Shown here in pieces: positions 8,675-16,654 of a stretch of DNA of 64,000 nt (the first letter of the stretch is position 1; each line of letters begins with the position of its first letter). The DNA lies in NCBI RefSeq assembly GCF_900101745.1, contig NZ_FNAD01000016.1, positions 62,001-126,000 on the forward strand, written 5' to 3'. This DNA is from Glycomyces harbinensis (lineage in GTDB: Bacteria; Actinomycetota; Actinomycetes; Mycobacteriales; Micromonosporaceae). A program made the translations under genes and the position numbers. Under the pieces are notes generated by a model. The model was not told the origin of the DNA. It saw nothing but the letters and a program-made list of their open reading frames with translations, and did not search any database.

Positions 8675-10019
8675 GGCCGCCCTCCTCGGTGTCGTTGTGG
8701 GCGTTGCCGTCGGAGGCGGTGCCGCTGGTGGTGGCGCGGGTGGGGCCAGGGTCGTCGGGGACGCTGCCGTCGTCTTCGGCGCCGTCGCCGGGAAGTCCGC
8801 CGTCCGGCTCGTCGTCATCATCGGGTGCGGTGTCGAGCAGCAGCGTCACGACCGTGCCTTCTCCGGGGGCGGTGGCCAGGTCGAGGTCGCCGCCGAGGGC
8901 CTTGGCGCGCTCGCGCATCGAGAGCAGGCCGAGGCCGCGCGTCGCGGCCTCGGCCGCGTCGAAGCCGATGCCGTCGTCGGCGATCTGGATGCGGTCGGTC
9001 GCGACCGTGACGCGGACGCGGCGGGCCCGGGCGTGCCGGAAGGCGTTGCCGAGGGCTTCCTGGACGAGCCGCAGCACCTCGACCTCGCCGTCCCGCGACA
9101 GGTCCACCGGGGAGTGGACCTCGAAGGCGACTTCGGTGTCGTGCAGGCGGTCCAAGAGCGTCACGTGGCGCCGGAGGGTCTCGACCAGGCCGTGGACGTC
9201 GAGTTCGGCGGGCCGCAGTTCGACGATGACCCCGCGCAGTTCGGCGATGGCGTCGGCAGCGAGCGTCTCGACCTCGCCGAGGCGCGCCACGGCGGCCTCG
9301 GGGTCGGTGTCCACGAGTTTGCGGGCGGCGCGGGCGGAGAGCCGCAGGGAGAACAGGCGCTGCATGACCGCGTCGTGGAGTTCGCGGGCGAGGCGGTTGC
9401 GCTCCTCGACCACGGTGAGCTCGCGGCTGCGCTCGTACAGGCGCGCGTTCGTGATCGCGATGGCCGCGTGGGAGGCGAGCAGTTCGATGAGGTCGGTGTC
9501 GGTCTCGGTGAAGCCGGGTTTGCCCAGGTCGTTGGTGAGCACGACGATGCCGAGGGTCCGCTCGCCGTCGCGGATGGGGACGCCCAGAAGCGCGGCCATG
9601 GCCGGGTGGGCCTTGGGCCACCACCGGTAGCGCGGGTCGCGGCGCAGGTCGTCGAGGAGGATCGGCCCGGTCTCGGTGAGGATCGCGGCGAGCATGCCGT
9701 GCTGGCGGGGCAGCGGCCCGATCTTCAGGCGCTGCTCCTCGCCGATGCCGTCGGTGATGAACTCGGCGAACCCGCCTTCGTCGTCGGGGATGCCGATGGC
9801 GGCGTAGTCGGCGCCGACCAGGCGCCGGGCGGAGGAGACGATCACCTCGAGCACCTGGTGCACGGACAGGTGGCGGGTGATCGCGCCGACCGCCGCCGAC
9901 ACCTCGTGCAGCAGCGACGTGGATTCCCGGCAGCGCGAGTCCGGATCGGGCGCTTGCGGGGACGGCGCCGCGGAGGCGGGCGCTGCCGAGGACGGCTCGG
10001 TCGGCTGGGAGGCGGTCAC
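8667..10019 (-). CDS. GAF-domain sensor histidine kinase (HisKA_3 family)
   Basis: This 450-residue cytoplasmic kinase has no membrane segments. A GAF domain spans about 55-195, followed by the dimerisation/phospho-acceptor motif EERNRLARELHDAVMQ with H215. The ATPase domain has the N box (VQEALGNAFRHA), DDGIGFD and GLGLLSMRERA, and the protein ends in an acidic low-complexity tail. The GAF domain suggests sensing of a soluble ligand, redox state or gas, but no haem-ligand signature is clear. It starts at GTG 10019 with TAGATT 6 bases upstream (leaderless). It is co-transcribed with the LuxR regulator. Confidence 0.92.
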   Translation of the reverse strand: MTASQPTEPSSAAPASAAPSPQAPDPDSRCRESTSLLHEVSAAVGAITRHLSVHQVLEVIVSSARRLVGADYAAIGIPDDEGGFAEFITDGIGEEQRLKIGPLPRQHGMLAAILTETGPILLDDLRRDPRYRWWPKAHPAMAALLGVPIRDGERTLGIVVLTNDLGKPGFTETDTDLIELLASHAAIAITNARLYERSRELTVVEERNRLARELHDAVMQRLFSLRLSARAARKLVDTDPEAAVARLGEVETLAADAIAELRGVIVELRPAELDVHGLVETLRRHVTLLDRLHDTEVAFEVHSPVDLSRDGEVEVLRLVQEALGNAFRHARARRVRVTVATDRIQIADDGIGFDAAEAATRGLGLLSMRERAKALGGDLDLATAPGEGTVVTLLLDTAPDDDDEPDGGLPGDGAEDDGSVPDDPGPTRATTSGTASDGNAHNDTEEGGRG

Positions 10020-10025
10020 GGTGCC

Positions 10026-10031
10026 AATCTA
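10026..10031 (-). promoter_or_regulatory. -10 box of leaderless promoter (sensor kinase)
   Basis: On the minus strand TAGATT (10031-10026) lies 6 bases before GTG 10019 with no ribosome-binding site between. Confidence 0.55.
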
Positions 10032-10143
10032 GTCGAATGCGCCGCTCGCGGCCCTCGGTCGCAGGTCTTAGGACTTCCGGACCTGCGCCTACCGCGACTT
10101 CAGCCCGATGCGGGCGCGCGCGGGCGGCCATAGCGTGATTCGC

Positions 10144-10866
10144 ATGAGCAACTTCGAGAACCGCACCGCATTGATCACCGGGGCCTCGGCCGGACTCGGC
10201 GAGGCGCTCGCCGAACGGCTCGCCGCACGCGGCTGGCGCCTGGTCCTCACCGCCCGCGGCGAGGACCGGCTCGCGAAGGTCGCCGCGCGGCTCGGGGCGC
10301 GGCACCTGGCCGGGGACGTCGCCGATCCCGCGCACCGCAAAGCGCTGGTGGCGCTGGCCGAGGGACGACTGGACCTGCTGGTCAACAACGCGTCCACGCT
10401 CGGCGAGGTGCCGCTGCCGACGCTGTCCGAGTCCGACCTGACCGTGTGGCCGCGCCTGTTCGACGTGAACGTGCGGGCCCCGATCGCCCTCGCCCAGGAG
10501 GCGCTGCCGCAGCTGCGCGAGCGCGGCGGGGCGATCGTCAACATCTCCTCGGACGCCGCGACCGGGCCGTACCCGACCTGGGGCAACTACGGGGCGACGA
10601 AGGCCGCCCTCGATCAGCTGTCCAATGTGCTCGGCGCGGAGGAGCCGGCCGTCGCGGTCTGGGCGGTCGACCCCGGCGAGATGTCGACCGCGATGCTCGC
10701 CGACGCGGTCGGCGCGGCGGACGCGGCCCAGGCCGACCCGCCGTCCGAAGCCGCCGAACGCATCGCGCGGGTCGTCGGATTCCGCTGGTGCGCATGCGAA
10801 CGCGACGCGCCCCCGAGCGGCCGGTTCGCCGCGGACGACTACTCACAGATCGAGGCACACGAATGA
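10144..10866 (+). CDS. Short-chain dehydrogenase/reductase (SDR)
   Basis: This 240-residue classical SDR has the cofactor motif TGASAGLG (12-19), NNAS, and the active site from SS in VNISSDAATG to YGATK. Start ATG 10144 follows -10 TAGCGT (10131-10136) by 7 bases, a leaderless layout. The stop codon overlaps the start of the QueA-like gene (ATGA), so the two proteins are co-translated and may act in one pathway. The C-terminus has a short extension with PSGRFAADDYSQIE. The substrate is unknown. Confidence 0.88.
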   Translation: MSNFENRTALITGASAGLGEALAERLAARGWRLVLTARGEDRLAKVAARLGARHLAGDVADPAHRKALVALAEGRLDLLVNNASTLGEVPLPTLSESDLTVWPRLFDVNVRAPIALAQEALPQLRERGGAIVNISSDAATGPYPTWGNYGATKAALDQLSNVLGAEEPAVAVWAVDPGEMSTAMLADAVGAADAAQADPPSEAAERIARVVGFRWCACERDAPPSGRFAADDYSQIEAHE

Positions 10867-11876
10867 GCACCACATTGACCTCCCCGTTCGCGTTCGCGCT
10901 CGACGCCGCACTGGAGGCGGACCGTCCCGCCGAGGCCCGCGGCGCCTCCCGTTCCGATGTGCGAATGCTGGTCAGCGACAAGGCGACCGGCGCCATCGGC
11001 CACCACCGCTTCGACGCGCTGCCGGCCCTGGTGCGCCCGGGCGACCTGCTCGTGGTCAACAACTCGGGCACGATGCCCGCGTCCGTTCCGACCCGGCAGG
11101 GCTGGCGGGTGCACTTCTCCTCCACCCGGCCCGACGGGTCGTGGCTGGTGGAGCTGCGCGACCGCGACAAGCCGTACCTGGGCGAGGTGCTCGGCAGGAT
11201 CGTGGACCTGCCCGGCGGCGTCGAGCTGTACCTGGAGCGTCGGTTCGGCAAGCGGCTGTGGGTGACGCGCCCGAAGTTCGCGTCCGTGCCCGAGTACCTG
11301 GCGAAGTACGGCAAGCCGATCCGCTACTCCTACGTCGACCGCGACTGGCCGATCAGCGCCTACCAGACCGCCTTCGCCACCGTCCCCGGTTCGGCCGAGA
11401 TGCCGAGCGCCGCAAGGCCGTTCACGCCGGAGATCGTGACGCGGCTGGTGTCGGCGGGCGTGGGGGTCGCACCGATCACGCTGCACACCGGGGTCGCGTC
11501 GCTCGAGAGCGACGAGGACCCCTACCCCGAGTGGTTCGAGGTCGGCGACTTCACCGCGAGGGCGGTGAACGCGGCCAAGGCCGCCGGGGGCCGGGTCATC
11601 GCCGTCGGCACGACGGCGGTGCGGGCGCTGGAGAGCGCCGCGGCCGAGGGCGGCGAGGTCGCCGCGGCCTCGGGCCACACCGACCGCATCGTCTCCACCG
11701 CCGACCCGGTGAAGGTCGTGGACGGCCTGCTCACCGGTTTCCACGAGCCGCGCTCCACGCACCTGTCGATGCTCGAGGCGATCTGCGACACCGACCTGCT
11801 GCGCGCCTCGTACACGGCCGCGATCGAGGAGCGCTACCTCTGGCACGAGTTCGGCGACGTCCACCTCATCGCGTGA
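10863..11876 (+). CDS. QueA-like protein (tRNA ribosyltransferase-isomerase family)
   Basis: At 337 residues this has the length and order of QueA, the enzyme that adds an epoxycyclopentane unit from S-adenosylmethionine to the queuosine precursor in tRNA. Recognisable blocks are GDLLVVNNSGTMPAS (QueA GDxLVxNDTRVxPAR), YQTAFATVPGSAEMPSAARPFT and APITLHTG. The QueA block APTAGLHF is here MPSAARPF, losing the conserved His, and the later HxG block has also diverged. I therefore call it a diverged paralogue, possibly with another substrate. ATG 10863 overlaps the SDR stop. No other queuosine genes are in the window. Confidence 0.75.
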   Translation: MSTTLTSPFAFALDAALEADRPAEARGASRSDVRMLVSDKATGAIGHHRFDALPALVRPGDLLVVNNSGTMPASVPTRQGWRVHFSSTRPDGSWLVELRDRDKPYLGEVLGRIVDLPGGVELYLERRFGKRLWVTRPKFASVPEYLAKYGKPIRYSYVDRDWPISAYQTAFATVPGSAEMPSAARPFTPEIVTRLVSAGVGVAPITLHTGVASLESDEDPYPEWFEVGDFTARAVNAAKAAGGRVIAVGTTAVRALESAAAEGGEVAAASGHTDRIVSTADPVKVVDGLLTGFHEPRSTHLSMLEAICDTDLLRASYTAAIEERYLWHEFGDVHLIA

Positions 11877-12032
11877 GGCCCGGCCGTCTCCGGCGCGTCC
11901 GGCGCCGGGGGCGGCCCGCCGCCGTGTCCGGGACGTCAGTCCGGCGGCGGGGCCCGCACCCGCGCGAGCTGCGCGTTAGCATCGGTGCGACGGCTCGAAC
12001 CGGGCCGCCGCACCGCTCGAAAGGGACCCGCG

Positions 12033-12479
12033 ATGTTCACACCCTCGTCAGCGGACGACTTCCATCCCCCCGAGCACAAGCAGAGCGACCGCCAGCGTGG
12101 GCGCCTGTCGCTCCCGGACTCGCCGATCGTCACCGGCTTCACCGTCGCCGTGACGCTCGCGCTCGCCGTGGTCCTGTTCATCTCGGCGCTGCCAGGCGAG
12201 GAGCGGGTCCTCACCTACCGCGGCGAGCGGGTCAACGCCGGGGACGTGTGCTCCGCGACGAACACGAGCGGCGAGCAGGTCGTACGCGCGTGTTCCGAAC
12301 TCGGCGAGTGGAGCACGCGCGCGACCGGCTGGAGCGTCGTGCCGCTGATCATCGCGCTGGTCCTCGCCGCGGCGGCCGCATACGTGATCTACCACATTCC
12401 GCAGCAGGTCAGAGACCGCGCGAAGCAGCAGCAGGACGCGATGGACCGCCTCACCGGCGAGGACTTCCCGCGCCTGTAA
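12033..12479 (+). CDS. Small two-helix membrane protein
   Basis: This 148-residue protein has a hydrophilic N-terminus, a membrane segment at about 34-54 (VTGFTVAVTLALAVVLFIS), and a short external loop with two Cys (DVCSAT, VRACSEL). A second membrane segment (WSVVPLIIALVLAAAAAYVI) and a basic tail follow. No family was recognised, but the topology and the clean AAAGGGA ribosome site before ATG 12033 make it a convincing gene. Its stop TAA reads as Leu (TTA) in the opposing dehydrogenase frame, which runs antisense through almost all of this gene. Confidence 0.75.
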   Translation: MFTPSSADDFHPPEHKQSDRQRGRLSLPDSPIVTGFTVAVTLALAVVLFISALPGEERVLTYRGERVNAGDVCSATNTSGEQVVRACSELGEWSTRATGWSVVPLIIALVLAAAAAYVIYHIPQQVRDRAKQQQDAMDRLTGEDFPRL

Positions 12480-13313
12480 GTCGACGTAGATGTCCGGCTG
12501 GAAATCGGTCTGGCCGGGCACGACCGCGTACCCGTCCAGGTCGGTGACGCCCTCCTCGGCGAGGAGGTCCTCGACCAGGACCGCGTTGCCGGTGTACGCG
12601 TTCGGGTCGCGCGCGAGGACCGCCAGCGCGGCGTCGGCCACGATCGAGGGCTTGCGGCTGCGGTCGAGCATGGGCTGCCCGCCGAGGGCGAACTCGACGG
12701 CGGCGGTCGCGATGGTCGTCTTGGGCCACAGGCAGTTCGCGCCGATGCCGGGCTCGGTCTGGGCCGCGCCGAGGGTCATGATCGTCATGCCGTACTTGGT
12801 GGCGGTGTAGGGGCCGCCGGCGAACCAGTCCGGGTTCGTGTTCAGCGGCGGGCTGATCGTCAGCAGGTGGGCGTGGTCGGATTCGCGCAGGTACGGCAGT
12901 GCGGCGCTGATGGAGGCGAAGGTGCCGCGCATGTTGACGCCCGCGATGAGGTCGAACTTCTTGAGGCTCAGTTCGCCGATGCCGGAGATGTCGAGGGCGG
13001 AGGCGTTGTTGACGCAGAAGTCGAGTCCGCCGAACGCCGCGGCGGTCGCTTCGATCGCCTCGCCGACGGCTTCGGCGTCGCGCAGGTCGCCGACGATGGG
13101 CAGCGCCTCGCCGCCGGCCTCCTCGATGGCCTTGGCCGTCTCGTGGAGGGTCCCGGGCAGTTTGGGGTGGGGTTCGCCGGTCTTGGCGAAGAGCGCGACC
13201 TTGACCCCTGCCGCGCCGAGCGCGACGGCGATGGCCGCGCCGATGCCCCGGCTCGCGCCGGTCACGAACGCGGACCGGCCCTTGAGGGGGTGGTTGCTGA
13301 CGGCTGGCTCCAT
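12048..13313 (-). CDS. SDR oxidoreductase (HSDL2-like) without its usual stop codon
   Basis: The first ~277 residues are a complete SDR: TGASRGIG, NNAS, and ISPPLN...GPYTATKYG, with the WPKTTIATAAVE segment typical of HSDL2-like proteins. Family members end near the DxxxD stretch matched here by QPDIYVD at about 12485. No stop follows, so the frame runs on for about 145 more residues, antisense through the neighbouring membrane-protein gene, to 12048. The extension is Arg/Gly/Asp-rich and looks non-coding. Either the stop was lost or the true product is longer than its relatives. GGAGG precedes ATG 13313. Confidence 0.8.
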   Translation of the reverse strand: MEPAVSNHPLKGRSAFVTGASRGIGAAIAVALGAAGVKVALFAKTGEPHPKLPGTLHETAKAIEEAGGEALPIVGDLRDAEAVGEAIEATAAAFGGLDFCVNNASALDISGIGELSLKKFDLIAGVNMRGTFASISAALPYLRESDHAHLLTISPPLNTNPDWFAGGPYTATKYGMTIMTLGAAQTEPGIGANCLWPKTTIATAAVEFALGGQPMLDRSRKPSIVADAALAVLARDPNAYTGNAVLVEDLLAEEGVTDLDGYAVVPGQTDFQPDIYVDLQAREVLAGEAVHRVLLLLRAVSDLLRNVVDHVCGRRGEDQRDDQRHDAPAGRARAPLAEFGTRAYDLLAARVRRGAHVPGVDPLAAVGEDPLLAWQRRDEQDHGERERHGDGEAGDDRRVRERQAPTLAVALLVLGGMEVVR

Positions 13314-13350
13314 TGCTACGCCTCCATGTGATCGATGTCCCTCCGCATAC

Positions 13351-13362
13351 TACTAGTGAGTA
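13351..13362. promoter_or_regulatory. Candidate operator upstream of the HSDL2-like gene
   Basis: TACTAGTGAGTA has 4-base inverted arms (TACT and AGTA) in an AT-rich patch 38 bp upstream of the start codon, where a TetR-type dimer could bind. The palindrome is short, so this is tentative. Confidence 0.3.
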
Positions 13363-13557
13363 ACTTCAGAGGGAAGCCCAGTGCGGACGACACTCCGGAC
13401 GGTTGCTGAACGTTGGCTGAGAGCGCGTCCAGAACTCGCGTGGAAACGGGCGCGAACCCTTTCAGCGGCGCAAACGGTGAAATAGGCTGGCCGGGCGACC
13501 GATCATGCGCACCGAGGCAACCGATCACGTGCGCAGACGAGTACTGAGGAGCGGTGG

Positions 13558-14319
13558 ATGACTTCGACCAGCGGGCCAGCCGGGGCCTCACCGCCAGCGG
13601 TGCCGCTCCGGGGCGACGGGTCCCCGGCACGGCTCCTCGTCGTCGACGACGAGGAGAGCCTGGCCGACCTGCTGGTCGAAGCCCTCTCTTTCCAGGGCTA
13701 CGAGGTCACCGCCGCCCGCTCGGGCACCGAGGCGCTCACCGCCGTGGAGGGGGTGCGGCCCGACCTGGTCATCCTCGACGTCAACATGCCGGGCCTGGAC
13801 GGCTTCGCCGTGGCCGACCGGATGCGCGCCTCCGGCGACGCGACCCCGATCATCTTCCTGACCGCCCGCACCGCCCCCGACGACCTGCGCGACGGCTTCG
13901 GCTCGGGCGGCGACGACTACCTCATGAAGCCCTTCCGGCTCGAGGAGCTGAGCCTGCGCGTCTCGGCGGTCCTGCGCCGCACCATCGGCCGCGAGGCGGC
14001 GCCCTCGCGCGGCACCGACACCGTCGCGGTGGCCGACCTGGTCCTCGACCTGGCCGCGCACCAGGTGACGCGCGACGGCAAGACCATCGACCTCTCCCCC
14101 ACCGAGTTCCGGCTGCTGCGCTACCTGGCGGCCAACGCCGGCCGCGTGGTGTCCAAATCGGAGCTGCTGAAGCAGGTGTGGGGCTACGACTTCGAGACCG
14201 AGTCGAGCCTGGCCGAGACCTACGTGTTCTACCTGCGCCGCAAGCTCGACAAGCTCGGCCCCCGCCTCATCCACACCGTCAGGGGCGTCGGCTACATGCT
14301 GCGCCCGCCGCAGGCGTGA
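13558..14319 (+). CDS. OmpR/PhoB-type response regulator
   Basis: This 253-residue regulator has a Pro/Ser-rich N-terminal lead of about 24 residues. The receiver domain has D30/D31, phospho-acceptor D74 (VILDVNMPG), T102 and K124. A winged-helix domain (VADLVLDLAAHQVTRDGK to HTVRGVGYML) follows. GAGGAG (13546-13551) is spaced 6 bases from ATG 13558. The kinase gene starts 3 bp after its stop, so the pair is an operon. The trans-regulatory C-domain matches the TcrA/MprA style, but the target genes are unknown. Confidence 0.93.
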   Translation: MTSTSGPAGASPPAVPLRGDGSPARLLVVDDEESLADLLVEALSFQGYEVTAARSGTEALTAVEGVRPDLVILDVNMPGLDGFAVADRMRASGDATPIIFLTARTAPDDLRDGFGSGGDDYLMKPFRLEELSLRVSAVLRRTIGREAAPSRGTDTVAVADLVLDLAAHQVTRDGKTIDLSPTEFRLLRYLAANAGRVVSKSELLKQVWGYDFETESSLAETYVFYLRRKLDKLGPRLIHTVRGVGYMLRPPQA

Positions 14320-14322
14320 CCG

Positions 14323-15711
14323 GTGGCCATTCGCACCAAGATCGCCGCGGCCATGGCGGTCCTGCTCATCATCGCCGTGGCGGTGATCGGCTTCGTGACC
14401 GTGCAGACGGTCTCCAGCCACCTGACCCAGCAGGTCGACCAGAGCCTCCGCGACTTCGTCAAGCAGGGGCACATCAGCAGCGCGCCCACCGGCAACCCCG
14501 CCGAGGAACTGGGCTACAGCGAGTTCGCGCTCTTGTTCTTCAACGAATCCGGAGAGCTCGCCGGCCAGCAGCAGGCCGGCTACATCCAGTCGCCCTATGC
14601 CCTTCCCGACATCTCCTCGCCGCCGGAATCGGACGAGTACTTCACCGTTCAGAGCGCCGACGGCGAAGTGAACTACCGCGCGATCGCGTTCGAGGTCACC
14701 GGATTCGTCAACGACGAATCGGGTGACTTCACCGTCGTGGTCGCCACCTCGATGAACGACGTCGACGCGACCATCTCGACCCTGACCCGCACCGCCGTGA
14801 TCACCGGCCTCCTCGTCGCCGCCCTCGGCATCTTCGCGGCCTGGATCATCACCCGCCGGGGCCTGCGCGTGGTCGACCACATGGTCGCCGACGCCGAGAC
14901 CGTCGCCTCCGGGAACCTCGGCCACCGCATCACCGCCGCCGACCCGCGCACCGAGATGGGCCGCCTCTCCTTGGCGCTCAACCGGATGGTCTCGCGCCTG
15001 ACCGACGCGATCACCCAGCGGGACCGCCAGCACGGGCGCCTGCGCCAGTTCGTGGCCGACGCCGGACACGAGCTGCGCACCCCGCTGACCGCCATCGGCG
15101 GCTACGTCCAGCTCTACCAGTCCGGCGCGGCCGCCCAGGGCGAGAAGCTCGACCGGGCCATGGACCGGATCGGCTCGGAGAACGCCCGACTGGCCAAGCT
15201 CGTGGACGACCTCATGGTCCTCTCGCGCCTGGACGAGGAGGTCGGCGGCGACCGCGAACTGGTCGAACTGGCCCAGCTCGCGCAGGACGCCGTGGACGAC
15301 GCCGAAGTCGCCGACCCCACGCACCCCGTCGGACTCCAAGCCGCCCAAGCGGTCACGGTGGTCGCCAACGAGGGCCAGCTGCGACAGGTGCTGGTGAACC
15401 TGCTGACCAACGCCCGCGTCCACACGCCCGCGGACACCGCCATCGACGTCTCGGTGGCCGAAGAGGACGGCTGGGCCGTCCTGCGCGTGGCCGACCACGG
15501 CCCCGGCATCCCCGAGGAGCACCGCCAAAAGGTCTTCGACCGGTTCTACCGGGCCGACCCGTCGCGCTCGCGCGCCACCGGAGGCTCCGGCCTCGGCCTC
15601 TCCATCGTCTCCTCGATCGTCGCCTCCCACGGCGGCGAGATCCGCCTCGAATCCGAAGCGGGGCAAGGTACGACGGTCGAAGTGCGTATGCCGGTCGCGA
15701 GGCTCGAATAG
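14323..15711 (+). CDS. HAMP-containing sensor histidine kinase
   Basis: This 462-residue membrane kinase has a first membrane segment at about 8-28 and an extracytoplasmic sensor domain at about 30-155. A second membrane segment (about 157-176) precedes HAMP (about 178-232) and the HisKA motif FVADAGHELRTPLTAI with H249. The HATPase domain shows NLLTNARVH, DHGPGIP, FDRFYRAD and GSGLGLSIV. GTG 14323 directly follows the regulator stop. The periplasmic domain is acidic and unlike a known ligand fold. It is the partner of the preceding OmpR-type regulator. Confidence 0.93.
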   Translation: MAIRTKIAAAMAVLLIIAVAVIGFVTVQTVSSHLTQQVDQSLRDFVKQGHISSAPTGNPAEELGYSEFALLFFNESGELAGQQQAGYIQSPYALPDISSPPESDEYFTVQSADGEVNYRAIAFEVTGFVNDESGDFTVVVATSMNDVDATISTLTRTAVITGLLVAALGIFAAWIITRRGLRVVDHMVADAETVASGNLGHRITAADPRTEMGRLSLALNRMVSRLTDAITQRDRQHGRLRQFVADAGHELRTPLTAIGGYVQLYQSGAAAQGEKLDRAMDRIGSENARLAKLVDDLMVLSRLDEEVGGDRELVELAQLAQDAVDDAEVADPTHPVGLQAAQAVTVVANEGQLRQVLVNLLTNARVHTPADTAIDVSVAEEDGWAVLRVADHGPGIPEEHRQKVFDRFYRADPSRSRATGGSGLGLSIVSSIVASHGGEIRLESEAGQGTTVEVRMPVARLE

Positions 15712-15790
15712 CGTCGGCGACAAGGCCGTTCCGCGTTCAGACACCTACGAGGCGAGGACGGCCGGCGCGGCGACGCCGGCGCCTTCGGCC

Positions 15791-16654
15791 TTAGACGAGG
15801 TCCCTCGCGCGAGCAGACGGACTGCTCTCCTCGTCCCTCGCGCGAGCAGACGGACTGTTCTCCCCGTCCCTCGCGCGAGCGCTCGGGATCACCAGCGGCG
15901 TCCCCGACTCGGGGTCGTCGATGATCCGGCACGGCAGGTCGAAGACCTTGTGCACGGTCTCGGCGGTGACGATCTCGGCCGGCGGCCCCTCGGCGACGAC
16001 CGCGCCGTCGCGCATCGCGATCAGGTGCGTGGCGTAGCGGGCCGCCTGGTTGAGGTCGTGGAGCACCGCCACGAGGGTCCGGCCCTCGCGGTGGAGCTTC
16101 GCGCACAGGTCCAGGACCTCGATCTGGTGCGTGATGTCCAGGTACGTCGTCGGCTCGTCGAGCAGCAGCAGCGGCGTCTGCTGGGCGAGGACCATCGCGA
16201 TCCACACCCGCTGGCGCTGGCCGCCGGAGAGCTCGTCCACGCCGCGCGCGGCCAGTTCGGTGATGTCGGTGGCGGCCATGGCCTCGGCGACGACCTGCTC
16301 GTCCTCGGGCGACCACTGCCTGAGGATGCCCTGGTGCGGGTAGCGGCCGCGGGCGACGAGGTCGGCGACGGTGATGCCGTCGGGCGCGATCGGGGCCTGC
16401 GGAAGCAGGCCGAGCCGCCGGGCGACGGCCCGCGTGGGCTGGGAGTGGATGTCCTTCCCGTCGAGCAGGACCCGCCCGTCGGAGGGCTTGAGCATCCGCG
16501 CGAGCGCCTTCAGCAGGGTCGATTTGCCGCATGCGTTGGGGCCCAGGATGACCGTGAACTCCCCCTCGGGGATGTCCACGTTCAGGTGCTCGCTGATGGC
16601 GACGCGACCGTACCCGATCGTGGCGTCCTGCACGGACAGCGGACTAGCGGTCAC
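15791..16654 (-). CDS. Siderophore ABC importer ATP-binding protein (FecE/FepC-like)
   Basis: This 287-residue ATPase energises the iron-siderophore importer. It shows Walker A GPNACGKST (38-46), signature LSGGQRQR (142-149), Walker B LLLLDEP and the H-loop VLHD. GTG 16654 overlaps the permease stop (GTGA). The last ~30 residues are an unusual tail with PSARARD repeated three times (about 267-284 plus flanks), encoded by a 33-bp DNA repeat. It is the last gene of the three-gene minus-strand operon, likely controlled by the iron box at 18838. Confidence 0.93.
   Translation of the reverse strand: MTASPLSVQDATIGYGRVAISEHLNVDIPEGEFTVILGPNACGKSTLLKALARMLKPSDGRVLLDGKDIHSQPTRAVARRLGLLPQAPIAPDGITVADLVARGRYPHQGILRQWSPEDEQVVAEAMAATDITELAARGVDELSGGQRQRVWIAMVLAQQTPLLLLDEPTTYLDITHQIEVLDLCAKLHREGRTLVAVLHDLNQAARYATHLIAMRDGAVVAEGPPAEIVTAETVHKVFDLPCRIIDDPESGTPLVIPSARARDGENSPSARARDEESSPSARARDLV
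15800..15880. repeat. 33-bp tandem repeat with palindromic core in the ATPase tail
   Basis: Two full 33-bp copies (15800-15832 and 15833-15865) and a partial third (15866-15880) each begin GTCCCTCGCGCGAGC and contain the perfect palindrome CTCGCGCGAG. The repeat stays in frame and adds 11 residues per copy. The core recurs in a 20-bp perfect palindrome at 61076-61095. Confidence 0.85.

Noticed and set aside
13588..15744. Long minus-strand frame opposite the two-component genes
   Set aside because: The + strand encodes a complete response regulator and kinase with all motifs. The minus frame has no recognisable domain and biased residues.
15800..15880. Possible CRISPR array from the 33-bp repeats
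   Set aside because: There are only two and a half head-to-tail copies with no unique spacers between them, and they encode an in-frame peptide repeat.
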